Notes: a model not told the origin generated them from the sequence alone. Shown: positions 20,775 through 33,600, counted from the stretch's first letter. The stretch is DNA of 64,000 bases from Nereocystis luetkeana (GCA_031213475.1 JARUPZ010000027.1:5836132-5900131), one strand, 5' to 3'. A program made the numbers and translations.

Positions 20775-21685
20775 TTTTGATGGGTGGCTCGTCCGTGTTT
20801 GCGGGTAAAATCGACGCTTAAAAATACAGGCGGGTGATGGCCCTGTGTACAAAATGGCGCCCGCAGTCGAAACAGTGAATGCTTTTACGGAAGTGCCGTG
20901 CGGAACGTGTAAGGTGAGCGAGAGGCCAGTTCAACGATCCCGTTGCGTACGTTTTATGGGGTGAGCACATAGCACGGCAGGGCAGGGGTGACCATGCGTC
21001 CACCACACCTCTTGTGGCATGAGCGTGAGGCCAGAGACACGTATAATTGTTTTTCACCGTGCGCCGCGCGACGTCGTGCGCTTTTCGCCAAGGAAGGCAC
21101 AGGTTATTCGTCGCCAATCGGACTAATGGAGTTGTCCCAGCGTTTAATTATTGCTGCTCCTGTCGATGTGCCGATATTCTCGACTCGCGTGGATGCTTCC
21201 CCCTCATGTATACCGCTCCTGCCCGTGCCTGCGCATCTGTCTGACGGGGAATCAACTCTTTCCATGAGAGCCCTCAACGATACGTTATTGTGAGTGAACG
21301 ACATGTCACACCATAACGCCCCCTCTAACGATGCGTCAACCCTCGCGTCCTAGATGGCCCGGGGAGGTTCGACGACACTCTTCGCACAAACCGCGGCTTT
21401 ATTAATCTACAGTGGTAGCACCTTAAATTCCGTCCACTATATAACGGCAGACCTCGATCATTTTTTCGTTTTCCTCTTCGCTTCCATGCGGCCGGATTTT
21501 ACCTCCATATTGCTCACCTCCCTTTTTTTTCGGTCACGTTCTCGCTGTCACCACCCACCCCACCCACCCACCGCGCGCCTATGTAGGTAATGAGACACTG
21601 TTCGGAAGACGGGGTCGTGTCGCCCAAGACTTGCGTTTACCTGGCAGAGTGGCTCAACTTGCCGAACTCAGACGAGCTTTTCTGA
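9841..21685 (+). CDS. POLR3F: RNA polymerase III subunit RPC6 (POLR3F), nine exons, complete
   Basis: Exons: 9841-9915, 13268-13357, 14772-14860, 15768-15948, 17280-17385, 18889-18995, 19700-19858, 20830-20913 and 21587-21685 (stop TGA 21683-21685). All phases agree, giving 329 residues (human 316). RPC6 is part of the Pol III RPC3-RPC6-RPC7 initiation heterotrimer and has TFIIE-beta-like winged helices. Landmarks: MIYQVIEKAGNMGIWTRDIK (about 107-126), matching human VYQIIEDAGNKGIWSRDI; LTKTLKSLEGRHLIK; KKLYMLYEL; EITGGPWYTDQEFDYEFV, matching VTGGAWYSDQDFESEFV; and GISKIDLSMEEVKLIVSTL. The C-terminus has Cys293, Cys296, Cys302 and Cys313, with the same C-x2-C-x5-C-x10-C spacing as the iron-sulfur site of human RPC6. 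The start ATG at 9841 has A at -3; an in-frame codon at 9673 would add 56 unconserved residues. The fourth intron has a GC donor (CAG|GCAAGA at 15949). Confidence 0.93.
10312..10417. mobile_element. MITE, GGGGGACCATAGTAAATA type, copy 1
   Basis: Terminal inverted repeats: the left end TTACCGGGGACCATAGTAAA pairs with the right end, which reads ATATGGTCCCCCGATAA. The same element recurs at 50475-50607 and 60823-60927. It lies in POLR3F intron 1. Confidence 0.8.
10530..10665 (+). mobile_element. Family A short retroelement copy, diverged
   Basis: Contains GGGATGCGAGGGTCTATGAT and TACGGCCATGCATCGACATG, ending in GTACACCCCCCC. It is more diverged than the 5.2 kb and 18 kb copies. Confidence 0.7.
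10955..11692. mobile_element. TIR element, about 730 bases, copy 1 of a tandem trio
   Basis: Starts TGTTTCCGATGCGGTTCGAT and ends with the approximate inverted copy GAACCGCACAGGAGACA. No transposase frame, so it is non-autonomous if a DNA transposon. Followed at once by copy 2. Confidence 0.72.
11693..12479. mobile_element. TIR element, copy 2 of the trio
   Basis: Starts GGCTGTTTCCTATGCGGTTC and ends with its near reverse complement GAACCGCGTAGGTAACGGCC. The interior matches copy 1 over most of its length, with several short insertions (around 12105-12160) made of TAC-flanked palindromes. Confidence 0.72.
12480..12750. mobile_element. TIR element, copy 3, internally deleted
   Basis: Both ends (ATATGCGGTTCGATTTCAAG and CTGAACCGCATAG) are present, but most of the interior is missing, leaving about 260 bases. 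Confidence 0.65.
12918..13012. mobile_element. TTAA-type hairpin MITE, copy 1
   Basis: Begins TTAACCCCTTTAGAACCGCT and closes with its near complement GCGGTTCGAAAAGGGTT. Inner arms carry CCCGTTTTGGGGACAAAC and GTTTGTCCCCAAAACGGG. The whole folds into one hairpin. Three further copies: 27778, 43394 and 52068. Confidence 0.85.
13685..14075 (+). mobile_element. Two tRNA-like SINE heads in POLR3F intron 2
   Basis: Two related segments start at GATTACCCTGGGCTGGGTAA (about 13691) and GATTACCTTGGGCTGGGTAA (about 13947). The second has a good A-box-like TAGCTCAGTAGG. The first has a B-box-like GGTTCGAATAT. Neither folds convincingly into a tRNA. Related sequence appears near 41600-41660 and 58930-58985. 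Confidence 0.55.
16260..16739. repeat. Exact-register 240-base tandem duplication
   Basis: 16260-16499 and 16500-16739 are near-identical head-to-tail copies with only about three substitutions, in the fourth POLR3F intron. The few differences indicate a recent duplication. Confidence 0.95.
17825..18182 (+). mobile_element. Family A short retroelement, longest copy 1
   Basis: About 350 bases from ATCACGTAGTG to CTATCGAGTACACCCCCCTC. It contains all segments seen in the truncated copies and is followed by a small partial repeat of its own 3' end (18182-18232). No protein-coding frame. Confidence 0.75.
18235..18582 (+). mobile_element. Family A short retroelement, longest copy 2
   Basis: Second near-full copy directly after the first, from ACCACGTAGTGTG to GATATCGAGTACACCCC. 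It is diverged by many scattered changes, so this is not a very recent duplication. Confidence 0.75.
20707..20770. repeat. (TC)32 microsatellite
   Basis: Uninterrupted TC dinucleotides about 60 bases upstream of the POLR3F exon at 20830, placed where the intron pyrimidine tract would be. Confidence 0.95.
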
Positions 21686-24672
21686 TGAGAAATTAGTCAG
21701 ACAAGGTGGAAACGAGGAGAAGACTCCGACGTATTTAGTGCATGTACCCCCCTTCCCGGCGCACTTGACGGCAGAGGAGGGGCAGTACCGTGAGTGCTGC
21801 TTGAGGCTCGAGGCCGTTGGCTGCTGCCTGCCTGTCTTTTGCTGTTTTAGTTTGGCGCGAGAGATGGGGGGTGGCGCGGGGTTGCTGTGATTCCTCGCAG
21901 GTCATAATCCCCGTTTTTGGAGTGTTTCTTCACCCATAACGAGTACAAAAACGTGCCGGCCCTAGTAAGGGCATACCTGGTAGCATTTGCGATTCCGGAG
22001 AATACCGACCTCGGAATGGTTGGCTCCGAGGTATGGGATTCGGGCAGGGGGGTTGCCTTCGTGCGGCCCGTCAAAGCGAATGTCATGCGTTGCTACTGTG
22101 TCTTGTACATGGTGTGTTGCTGCGCCTGAGCTGCCGATACCCAAAGCTTATGCTCGTACTGTAAACTGGAAATCACTGGTATGTGGTGGGTTGGGAGCTC
22201 CCGTTTATAGAAGACCCCAGGCAAGCTTAGGGAATTAACACTATTGGTACTGGTATCCCAACGATTTTGGGTTGACGAGCCCGCTCAGTCAGCAATGTTC
22301 TGGACTAAAAGTTGTGCGTCTGTCGTACCACGCGTCTCTGTACAGTGTTTGTACTGTAGAAACATCTTCATTGATCCTGCAGGATCTATGGCTCCCACCT
22401 GGCAACATGAGCTACTGTAGATCCTACTGGTGCAAAATATATTCAGGGAAATGCCTACCCTGAAATCTCTGGATCACGGAAGTCGGAATCGATCATCTCT
22501 CCGAGGTGTGGACGGCATGTATGTAGGTATGCTACAGACCGTGGTCAAGAGGTCGGCGGCGCAGCAGCACGAAACCGCTGAAAGGCATGCGGGCTGGGCG
22601 CCGCAATCCATGGCGGTATTGCCGGCGCGATAAATAGTCCAGGGCTGAGCTGTGCCGACCAACCTCGAGAGGCGACTATTAATATTAAGATTCTTACACG
22701 TACTTGAGCCTTTCTTTTTCGGTTCCCGTGATGATATTATTCGGCGATGTTGTGTGGAACGCCGCTGCTCTCTCGTGATTTCCTTTGACGTACGCTCTTC
22801 CTGCCAATCTCCTGGGTTTCGAACCTGTCGGTGCGATCACACCAGGGATTGTTTTGCGCTTCCACCCCTATCCAATGTTTCATTTGCAGCCTTCTCAACC
22901 ATGGTCCCAAAGCGGAGCAAACCGTCCGTCATGCCCCGAAAAATTGAACCCATGCTCTCCCTTCACCTTACCCAAACTTATATTTCCTCGATCTATCAAC
23001 CCGCCCCCCCCCCTCTCTTGTCACCGCCTGAATACAATCTCGATCCATGCGTATCCCCCACTTTTTTCATGGCACCCGCCGGAAACAGAGAAGACCACTC
23101 CAACCTACAACGCTGTACGGAGCAGATTGTTTTTTATTGTCCAGATCACTGACATACATACCTCCTCATACTGGTGAACTACTATATACCCCCGGGCTCA
23201 ATTAGCATGACGACACCCGTCAAAACCCGACGCAGAAGTCGTCTAAGAATAAAACAAACAAATAGTCCCCCCCGAAACACGTCGATGACGAATAGCGACC
23301 ACATGATGTCTATCGCTGGCGCTGAAGGCGCGTCTAAATAGGCATCGCGGCGCGTCTAAAGCTTGCACGTCTCAGAGGCGTAATTTCTAGCGCATGAAGA
23401 GTATATAGCGTGAAGCGAGAGCTGTTGGGTCGCGGGGTGGGGTGCGCAGATCTTTCTGGATGGCGAACGTTCTTGAAGCCGCATACCCCCAGCGACGTTG
23501 GCACCACCCGCGGGCCCTGGGGGGCGCACGCACGGTTTTCATTGCCACAAAGCATTGGAGGCATCGTCCATCCTCGTACTCTGCATACACATATACAATG
23601 CAAAGAAAGATACAGAAACCGAGCGCCCGCCCCAGCAGAGAGACTTGCGCTTCGTAACGCGATGAAAACAAAACTGAGAACGTGAGATGCACGAATACAC
23701 TACACAGTATTACGATGTAAAAAACGTAAAAAATAAACAAAGACGGGCGCAATAAGCATTTGAGTATCTCACTCGTTGCCCCTTTTGCCGTCAAAAGTCA
23801 ACTAAATGTTCAAAGGAAGAGCTGTCTGTGAGATGATACCACTATCAACATACATAGCATACATCAACCAAGCCGGGCGAGGTCCGAAGCAGATACATAC
23901 GATTTCCACCAGTTGTGGTGCGTCCACGAACGCCTCCCATGACTCACTAGTGTCCTACGCCCTCTGATGTCTTGGTTATAAATCCCGAAAAATCCCAAAC
24001 GCCCTCCCTTCGCCGCCAAAACTATCACACATTTTTCATCACACTTTTTCGAGGGGGAAACGGAAAAAAGTCGAACCAGAAACACCACAAAATGGCCGAA
24101 TGGCGGCAAGTACGTATATACGGACGGTCGTTCCCTACCACGACTCGTCGGCACAACGCGTCGGAGCGTTCAACATCACGAAACACGCACCTCCTCCTTG
24201 TTTTTGCCCCGAGGCTATGTAAAAATCCACAAATAACGCATGTAAAGAGCCGTTCCAACTACTGTAAAATACAAAAAATAAATAAAATGGTAAATCTAAT
24301 GTAACCGCGATGCTACTTGTAGTGGCTACTAAAAGAAAATCACGAAACTAATGACTTCGCCAAGGGACGCGGGAGGCAGGGTGGGGTGGACGCGGCGAGG
24401 GGGGGGGGGGGGGAGGGACTTCGGCTGTTTTTCCGTTATTTCTCTACTACGTTTGCCGGTCCCCCTCGTCCCTACTCTGAGGAGCAGTATGCAAGGTTCG
24501 GCAGGAACTAGGAACAAAAACAGTACTTCAGGCAGAGCCGCTTCGTAAAATATCAGCAGCGTTCTGCGCTTCAGTATTTCTCGGGTTGCGAGTTCAGACT
24601 GCAGCTTGTTCGGGCAGCAACAAGTGCGGCGCTTACACAGAAACTCTCATGAAAGAGGCCGAAGTCGGCAAC
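21686..24672. other. Convergent intergenic region between POLR3F and the kinase
   Basis: Holds the 3' ends of two convergent genes. No open frame shows family features. There is a TACCTGGTA word near 21976 and a poly-G run near 24390-24412. Polyadenylation sites could not be placed. Confidence 0.55.
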
Positions 24673-27600
24673 TCATCCCAAACGGCCTGTCATGGACGAC
24701 GAGCAGCGCAGGGAGCTCGCGGCCGAGGTGGCGGCAGAAGCAGCTGCAGCAGCGGTCGACGCTTGCCCCGGCAATACCGAAGCGACGCGACAAACGTCGC
24801 CGCTACTACCACGAGCAACGTCACCGCCCGAACCCACCACCTTCACCCTTTCTCTCTGCATACCGCTGAAAATGCGCGCATCGGTCAAATCCGGGAAAAT
24901 CGCGTGCGCCGGACCCCACGCACCCAGCGGGCGAGAGGTGGGCATCGAGCGCGAGGGGAAGCCGCCATCGCCGACGCCTCCGACACCTCCAGACCTTTCG
25001 CCGCCGCCGCCTGTGCTTCTGGCGACGGATGCTCTATCGTCGGTTGCGGCCGCCGCCACCGCTTCTGCCGCCACCGTCGAGGCCGCCGCTGGCACTCTCG
25101 AACTCTGTGTGGAGGACGCTGAGAATAAGCTTGCGCGGATGGGAGCAAGGTTCGCGCGACGGCGAAGCATTCCTCCCTCTCGAGGGCTACCGTTGGCTGT
25201 CATCTTGACGGCGGCGGCGGCAGCGCTCGCAGCAGAAGAAGAGACCAAATCCGCAGCAGTGTAGGAGTCGTCAAAAACCTCGGTCGCATTCCTGTCCGCG
25301 GATCGATCGGTAGAACGCGCGACCGACCGGTCCGCTGGTTGGTCTGCCGCTACGCGATCCACAGAACACGAACCAGGCTCTTTTGAGGCCATGCCCGGTA
25401 GCATCACAGCCACGGCCGCAGCAGCGGCGGTCGGTGCAGTAGATAAAAATGATTCGACCGGCGTCGGGGCGGAGGTGACGAGCCGCATACCCACCGAGCC
25501 GCTCTTGAAGCCGCCCATCACCCCCCCTCCTCCCCCTGCATCTCTCTCCCCTGCGGCTCCACCCCCGGGTGCATCTCGTTCGAGTGGCGGTAGCTTAGAC
25601 GACGCTCCCAGCACGCCCGCGCTCTTGGTGCGCATGCTCGGCGACGGCATCGAGTTAGACCTCCAGCGTCCCCGTCCGTTGCCGCGAATTGGGACGCTGA
25701 AAAATTGTGATCCACCGGGTGGCAGTTGGGGGTGGGGAGGAGGTGATTTAATTTCCGCATGCAAACCGGTCGTCGAGGCGGGTTGACGACGAGGGGTAGT
25801 CGATTGGGGCGTATGTCAACGGTAAATCGACACACGTGACATGAACCTAACCCCAACTATAGCGGAAGGGCAGGCGCTTCGCAGAGCACAGCTTCCCGCC
25901 GTTCTGCATAACAGGAAATCGCCCCCGCCGGCCATGAGAGACGTACGGCCCGCGCGTACCCGCTTGAACAACATCCACTTGGTACTACTGGGCGCGCGAT
26001 TGGTTCAAATTGTTCTGCAGATTTCCAGGTCAAAAGCCGAACGCGTGGAGCATTGGCCATAAAGGCACCTTTTTCAACTCGCCAGTACACGAGTAACAAA
26101 CATAATCCCATTGAATGTATTTCTGCATCCTTGAAGAACGCCTCACCAAAGTGCGCTCATGTAAAGCAAACACGCTTTGCGTGTACTACGCCTTCTTTTG
26201 AAGGCGTCAACGAAAAAAACATTCCAGTACACCGAGAGACTCCTCAGCACGCGTTTCACATCTGGGTCCTGCCGACCACCACATCCCAAAACGCAGCAAG
26301 CAGCAAACCATGAATCAAGCCTAGCATATTGCTAAGCGCCAACACCATCAAAGATCAGCTACGTGGCACAGACGGCACCAACATCGCTACTGTCTGTCAT
26401 AACTCCTCTACACACACTGTTTGTTTACCATAACTTTATGACACACACTGTCTATCCTACCTATATCATGCATACACACGCACCTGCCGCCCGCTTGTAT
26501 TTGGAGTCCCCTCTGCTTCTCCAGCTTCATGAACTCCCCGGTGATTGGACCCTCCGGCCTCGGTTGGTCTCTCTCCCCCTCCCGCCCCATCACGTCCTCC
26601 CTCGCCGCCTGTACAACCTGGAACGGGCGGTTGTATGCCGATCCCTGCGAGCTCCGAGAAAAGCATTGGACGGACGTATGCATTCGTACTCAGAAAGAAG
26701 TGTATTTCAGGGCTGCGCCAAACACTACCGGGTTATCGCTTCTGGACGTGATGCCATGGAACGCTTCTCGCTGCACCGTACCAGCCAGGAACGGTAAACG
26801 CGCATTTTACAAGTGGGGTCAACGCGTCAGCCTTTTTGCAGCGTGCGCAACGACGTGTCCGGTAGCCTCGTGCATAGGGTGCGCCCACTACGTGACGGAA
26901 TAGCCCACTACCAGACTCCGTTTCGCACGAACGGCTTATAAACATGGAACACCAAGCCAAAACCACGCTCAAGAAATCGCTGAAGAAAAAATGTCCGATC
27001 GGCCAAGCCCGTGGAATAAGGGTATATATGCCATACACCAAACAATCACACAAGAAAATGCCACAACGACGTGTCTGGTTGCCTCGTGCGTAGAGTGCGC
27101 CCACTACGTGACGGACAAGCCCACTGCCAGATTCCGTTTCGCCCGAACGGCTTGTAAGTACAGAACACCAACCCGAAACCACACTCAAGAAATCGCTGAA
27201 GAATAAATGCCCCATCGGCCCAACCCGTGGAATAAAGGTATATATATACCGTACACCAAACAATCACACAAGAAAACACCGATCGTTTTTTTCGCAAGCT
27301 ATAGTCACGCCTCCCGATTTTGTGTGCCCCCTCTCCCTCTCACCCAGCGCGAGCTTGCGTTGTTCGAGGAACCAGATGGTCTTCGCCCGTTGCCATCATC
27401 GAACTCAGCAGCAGCTTGATTGATGGTACCCGTCAGTACGCTGGAAGACATTTGCCGCCCGAGGGTCACCACAGGCGACGTCACGATAGGCGAGTTGTAG
27501 CTGACGACTCGACTGCGTCGGTCGAGCTTGGACATCCGAGATAGCTCTGCCACCACGTTGGGGGAGGCGGTACATGGGGACGGGGTGGAAAAGGCTGCTA

Positions 27601-28763
27601 CATAGACAAAACACGCGGCTCGTGTCCTGTACTCAATCTGCCTGAGGGAGGACCAGCCGGTGCGCCGAAACCGATTCTTAAAAGGGCAGGAGGAGAAAGA
27701 AGGAGAGCGTAAGCGTCGCCGCGCAGTTTTGCGTTCAACGTATACTATGCTTCGTGAAACCCTGTACCAAGGCAAGCGCCTTTCAGGAGTGCAGTCCCGT
27801 TTTGGGGACAAACCACTCAATTTCTAAGTAATTTGTCCACCCAAAATGGGACTGCAATACTGAAAGGGCTAAGGCGTGCTACGATTGTGGTGGCACATTT
27901 CGACCAAAGATACGTCTGAACGACGGAGCTTCTAGACTGATAAAGTACCCAGTGTAACTGGGAATACAGGTAGTGTTTTGTAATGAGGCATGCCTTGTAT
28001 ACCTACCTAGGCCACGGCGTTGACTGTTTATCGGGTTCAGCTTTCAGCTTTATCTCAGAAATCAGTCTCTTGTTTGGGGGTGAGGTAGGTATAAAGCTTC
28101 TCTCGGGAGGTGGGAGCCTCAGAAAAAAATAGGTGGTACTCATACCCCTACGTACCGCCGTAGCACGCGTCGCCTGTCGACAAGCGACGAACGACTACGA
28201 TGTCTCGACCTCTACTCTTAAAACCTTCGCGCGCCCTCCTCCCTGGCGCTTGTTCGGGCGACTTACATCGTAGCAGCAACAACGCGGAGTCGGATATCGC
28301 CCATAAAAAAAACGTTTGCGACTACGGTAGTAGTTTTTCACCGCGGTGTCAAGTCTGGAGCCGACGCCGTCACCACCGCCGCCGCCGCCACATTAACGGA
28401 GCATCGATCATAGCAACAAATGTTTCCTTAAAATACAGCGACGATCATCATCACGCCACCGTATCACCTTTTCCCCTAGGGCGTAACGCATCGAGAAAGG
28501 AGAATGCTCGTGACATATCGATTAAGAGACAGGCATTGCAGAAAAATAAGTACACATCGCACGTACCGACAACAGGATTGAAGTCTTGCTGCTGCTGTTG
28601 CTTCTCCTCCTCCGACTGGTTGCCATCGTAACACGAGACCTGGTTCCAGCTGTCGGTGAATGTTAACGGGAGCCCTCCTACTGCAGTACCGGCGGGACTC
28701 TCCGATTCAGGTATCGTATGTCGCTCCGGAAACACCAGCTGCTGCTGTTGCTGCTGCTGCCGC

Positions 28764-28807
<44 letters not shown>

Positions 28808-30613
28808 TTGCTGCCGATTTTTCTGTGATTTGGAAAAGGTGTGAGTCGCGTTCGAGTTCTGCTCCCTATCTACGTGTCTACGTTCGAGCGGCGATATTAT
28901 GCCGCCGCTTCCGCTGCCGCTGCCGCTGCCCCTGCCGGCGATTGCGCCAAATCCTCTGCCCCCACTCATTGGGGAACCCCTGCCGCCGGTGCCGTTTCCC
29001 ATCGCCCACGCCGCCCTGTCCCTGCCGCCCCTGCCCGCCGACGAGCTGTACTCGATGGGGGCTTCTTCAAACCTGGGCGCGTAAATCGCTTCGCTGCTGG
29101 CCGGTGAGCCAGTGTTGTAGCGGAGCTTGCATATCGGAGAAGAAAAAGACGTAGGAGGAGAGCGGGAGGGGTCGAGCGGTGCGGGCGACAGTGCCGGGGA
29201 GTCGGAGCAACTTCTATTATTGCCGCTGCCTTTCATGCCGCACTCCAGCAGCTTGCACACGTCGGGATCATGCCTTCCAGTCTGCTGCTGCTGCTTCTGT
29301 CGCCTCCTGCTCCCATCGCCTTCCCCCCTCGGCGGCGCTCTAGAACGATCAGCGGTCCTAATCGGAGTTCCGACGGCATTGCCTCTCCAACGACGCTCCG
29401 CTTGCCCTCGATGCTGCTGCTGCCCTGTTCGACTTTGAACGTCTCCCTCCGCCTCGCCGGCGACGTCGCAGTTCCAGTCACCCTGCCCCTTTCGTGGCCA
29501 ACGACTTTGCTTGCTCTTGGCGGTCTCGCGAGACCGGCAAGGTGGTCTCCTTGTCAGACGCCCGCCTTGGCTACTCGAACTCGCACCGCCCCCTCCGTGC
29601 TCCGCTGCTTCCTGGTTGCTCCCGTTGCAGCTCTCCTCGGCACCCCCGCTGTTGCCTCCGCCCCGAGCGCCGATGTTGTTGTCGTCGCTGCCATCGCTTC
29701 GGCCAGAGTTGGGAGACGACGGCGAGCTGATGGGCTGCGGGCGCTTCCAACGCCATTCGCGGAGCTGTACCTGCCGTTCATCGGTGCTAGCTGGGCTCCA
29801 GGGTCCTCCCCCGCCGTGCCGGCTGCCGTCCTCGAACCGATGAAGACGGGGCGACGTACATCTACGGGATCGGACGGGGGGCGTCATCAAAGTAAAGTAT
29901 AGGGCTACCCATAGCTACAGTAGGAACGCATGTGCGCTGGTGCATTATTGTAACTACCATTAACCGCGCTGTGGTAGAATGAATTCAAGACAAAAATAAA
30001 CGGAGATTTTGGCTGGACGGTGCGGAAATCTCTCCGGTTTTCAGAGTTTCTATACCATCTCCGGCTTTACCCAGCGCAAAAGTAAGGCATCAGGGCATCC
30101 CCTATCCCCTGCTATTCTTAGGCTGGCGTGTAAACTGGCAACTTGCTCTACTGTAGTAGTTACAAGGGAGGGGGGGGGGGGCGTACTCATTTGTTGCTTG
30201 CCTAAGTCATTCAACCATTGACCACGCATCCCTTTCGAGACGGAGCACCGGTCCTACTCCTAATAGACACCTCCAACAGTTGGGCGCTCATCACGTTGTT
30301 TCCATGTATTACATAGAAACGTTTTGCTAGTCTTATCCCTTCCTGTTTGGGCGCCTGTGGCCACCATCTATCTCCTAGGATAGCGATCGTTTTTCTCGCT
30401 GCTATCTGGTGTACCAAACTCCTCCATGTCACATTCGTCTATTTTCCTCAGTTCCTCTTTTAACACATCCCGTTCCTCCTTGTACATTTCACATTCTCCT
30501 ATTATGTGAGTTCTATTCTCTCTTGATTTGCCACACGGGCACATCTGTGCATCTACTTCCTCCTCCGGGGGGGGAGGCGAAGCGAAGAAGTTGTAGCTCG
30601 TGAGGGAGAGAGA

Positions 30614-30675
<62 letters not shown>

Positions 30676-33600
30676 GGGGGGGGGGGGGCAGACGCCGGCC
30701 AGTCTAAATAACGTCACGCTCAGCGGTCCAGCAAGAGCCCAGAGTTCAACAGAGTACAGGATGAGCTACAGCAGTAGTAGGTACGCAGGTGCATCACGTA
30801 ATCGACAGTGTTTCCAATGCCTGCCCCTCATATACGAACGACAAACGCGCGCGCACGCGCCACTCGCAAACACACGCACTCACGCTGTCTGCACCGCGCC
30901 TCTCGGAGGGGAGCGAGGCCTGGCAAGGAAGGGGTGGTTTATCAACTGCTCCACCGTATACCGCTGCGAAGGTTCCGGGCAACAGCAGGCAGCGATGAAC
31001 GATCTAGCCTCCGGCGATATATGCCTGAAGGTTTGAGGCGGAGCAAGAGCGGAGAAGGGGGAGGCGCTCCTACTGTAAGGACACCATGAGGGGAGGGAGT
31101 AAAGAGGTCCTGAGTCCCGGGGGGAAGCTGGTCATCTCCCACCCCTTCATGAGTGTTTTTTTTAGCCGTGGGTTTACCCGCAACCGTAAAGTACGTAAAA
31201 GAGCGACACGATCGGAAGGGAGTGCGGGCGGCGATACAATGGAGGTTGCGGCACAACAGTCCGGCACACACGCAAGCAGTGAAATCCATCCAGCGAAAAA
31301 TGCTACTATTTGCGGCCGTACAGTGAGCGATTCGTCCGCGCGGAGTGGGTTCTACTATGCTGACCGTACAGCAGCGACACGATTCTTCCTGTTAGTAGCC
31401 CTCAGTCAGTGAACGGACTCCCCGTACTCCCCCAACGAGCGATATGTTTTCACCGGTCGATCGGAGGCTTCTCCCCCAAGCCGATCTTGTACATCGCGGA
31501 CAGAGGATGGGGCATGTCCGGCCACGGCACCTTTCCCGTCAGCATCTCGACCACCGTGCACCCCACGCTCCACACGTCCGCCTGGAGCCAGCCCCCCGGT
31601 CGAAGCTGATTCCGGATCACCTCGGGCGCCATCCACTTCGGCGTCCCCTTGAGGCCGCTCACGATGCTCGCTTGGTCCACGAGCTTGCTCGTGCCGAAGT
31701 CGGCCAACTTGACTGCTCCGTTCTGTGAGAGGAGCACGTTGGCCCCCTACGTGCCCAACGCCGCGGCAGAAGGCGGGAAAACAAACGATCGGACGTGTTG
31801 GGGCGATGCGTTAGTCGCATTTATCGTCTCAGAAGGTTGATCCCCTTCGACCCGCCCACCGCCCCCCGGCAGCGTGCGTCAGAGCGGCGCCAAGCAAGAA
31901 TAGAACCTTGGGGTACACCTTGGGGGAGGAGAAAAGGAAAGGGAAAACGTTTCAATTCTGTTTTTCCCGGGGGTTGGCTCAGACGCTGTGCGCCAAAAAC
32001 AAACGTGTCAACAAGCGGGAAAAGAGAAGAATACGCCAAAGTGGTGCATGTCTCCCCTTCCCCCTCCCCTTCTCCTTCCGCTTCCCCGCCCTCTTCCCCT
32101 TCGGCATTGTCGTACTCCCCCTCCCTTACACCCCGAGAAAAACTCGCACTATCTGTGTGTCGCCTCTAAACGTCGTCGCCTCCAACATCACCGTCGCCCT
32201 TACCTTAATGTCGCGGTGCGTGATGTCCTTCGAGTGAAGGTAGGACAAGCCAGACAAAACCTTCCTCGTCGTGTTAGCCGTCTGGTCCTCGGACATGGGT
32301 CCATCTCTCTCCAGGCGCCGGCGCAGGCTCCCACCATCGAGGTACTCCAGAAAAATATTGAGGTGCTCCCCCGCCTGGTGTTTCCGTGTAAAGGTTTTCG
32401 AATGGAAGCCAAGAGGCGTGCGAGTGAGGAGGCTGGGGGGGGGGCCCGGGGCTAAAACGCCGCCCTTCCTACCAGGCGCGAGAAGATATGTGCGCGTGTA
32501 AGGGGGCGGGCGCGGTGAGCAGCGCTAAAACTCCCCTTACCCTACCCGACGCAAAGTATTGCGTCCAGGACTATTGGAGCGGCACACGCGCTTGAAGCTC
32601 GCTCTTGCTAACAGCAGGGCGTTTCTTTCTGCATGTTCAATCGCCTTTGCTGTAGCTTTGGTGCATTGTAGGAACATACCAACACACTTGGGTGGGTGCA
32701 ATTGCTGCTCGGGTTCAATCCGACTGTTTGGATTTCGGTGCATGGCTCCGTTGACGTGCCCGCCCGCTTCCGAACCGAAGACAGGTTGGGTACCACCCCG
32801 GTATCGTCGCAAGCGACAAGGGTCCCGCAAAATTATTATGCCGGTGGGTGGCGAGTGCGTAGATCCTTTCCGCCGCCACCACCACCACCACCACCACCAC
32901 CACCACCACCCACCACCACTACCACTACCACAGTCTTCAAAATACGCCCCGGGCGGCGGCACAACACAAAAAAGGTTCCTGCAATAGTATTGCATCAACA
33001 CCGTGAAACAAGTACCCCCTGCGCAACGTACAAGTTTAAGGTTCTAGATGGCAGACGGTACGCGTAGACTTCTCGCACCACAAGAACACAAAAACGAAAG
33101 CAAAAAAGATGCAAGTGCATGAAGAGTCTCCCCCCCTCCACCCCCCCCACCCCCCCCCGTTCCCGGTCGCCCCCAAATCCCGACGGAGTGCTGGCCAGGC
33201 TGTCGGCGGTATCAAAAACTCACTCGCTCAATACCCAAGAAGCGCACGACGTTGGGGTGCCGGAACCGCGGTAACAGGCCAATCTCGTTCTCCGCCGCCT
33301 GGCACGGTGGGGGGTAGGGTAGAAACAGTACGACATAAAAAATGGACAAGAGAAACAAACGGTCTTGAGAACAAAAAAAAAGAAGAGAACAAAACAGCGG
33401 AGCGAAATAACTCGATACTAAGTCCCGCCCATCGGTGTATTTTCGAAGCGACAGCAGCGTGCCTACTTTTCTGAGGAATCAAAGATGCTGTAGAGCTGCT
33501 GTGGGAGACCCGTGGTTTGACCCCTCGGCTGACCGCCCCCATTTCACTGAAAGTAGTAAATGTACACCAAAAAGAGGCCTTGAGCAAAAGGACGGGTCTT

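Noticed and set aside
24692-25264. 190-codon plus-strand frame starting MDDEQRRELAAEV
   Set aside because: Antisense to the last exon of the kinase gene, which is longer, is joined in phase to upstream exons and ends in its own stop. The plus frame is a GC-rich shadow.
29270-29902. 210-codon plus-strand frame
   Set aside because: Antisense to the polyQ exon of the kinase. Leu-rich runs arise from CTG read opposite CAG.
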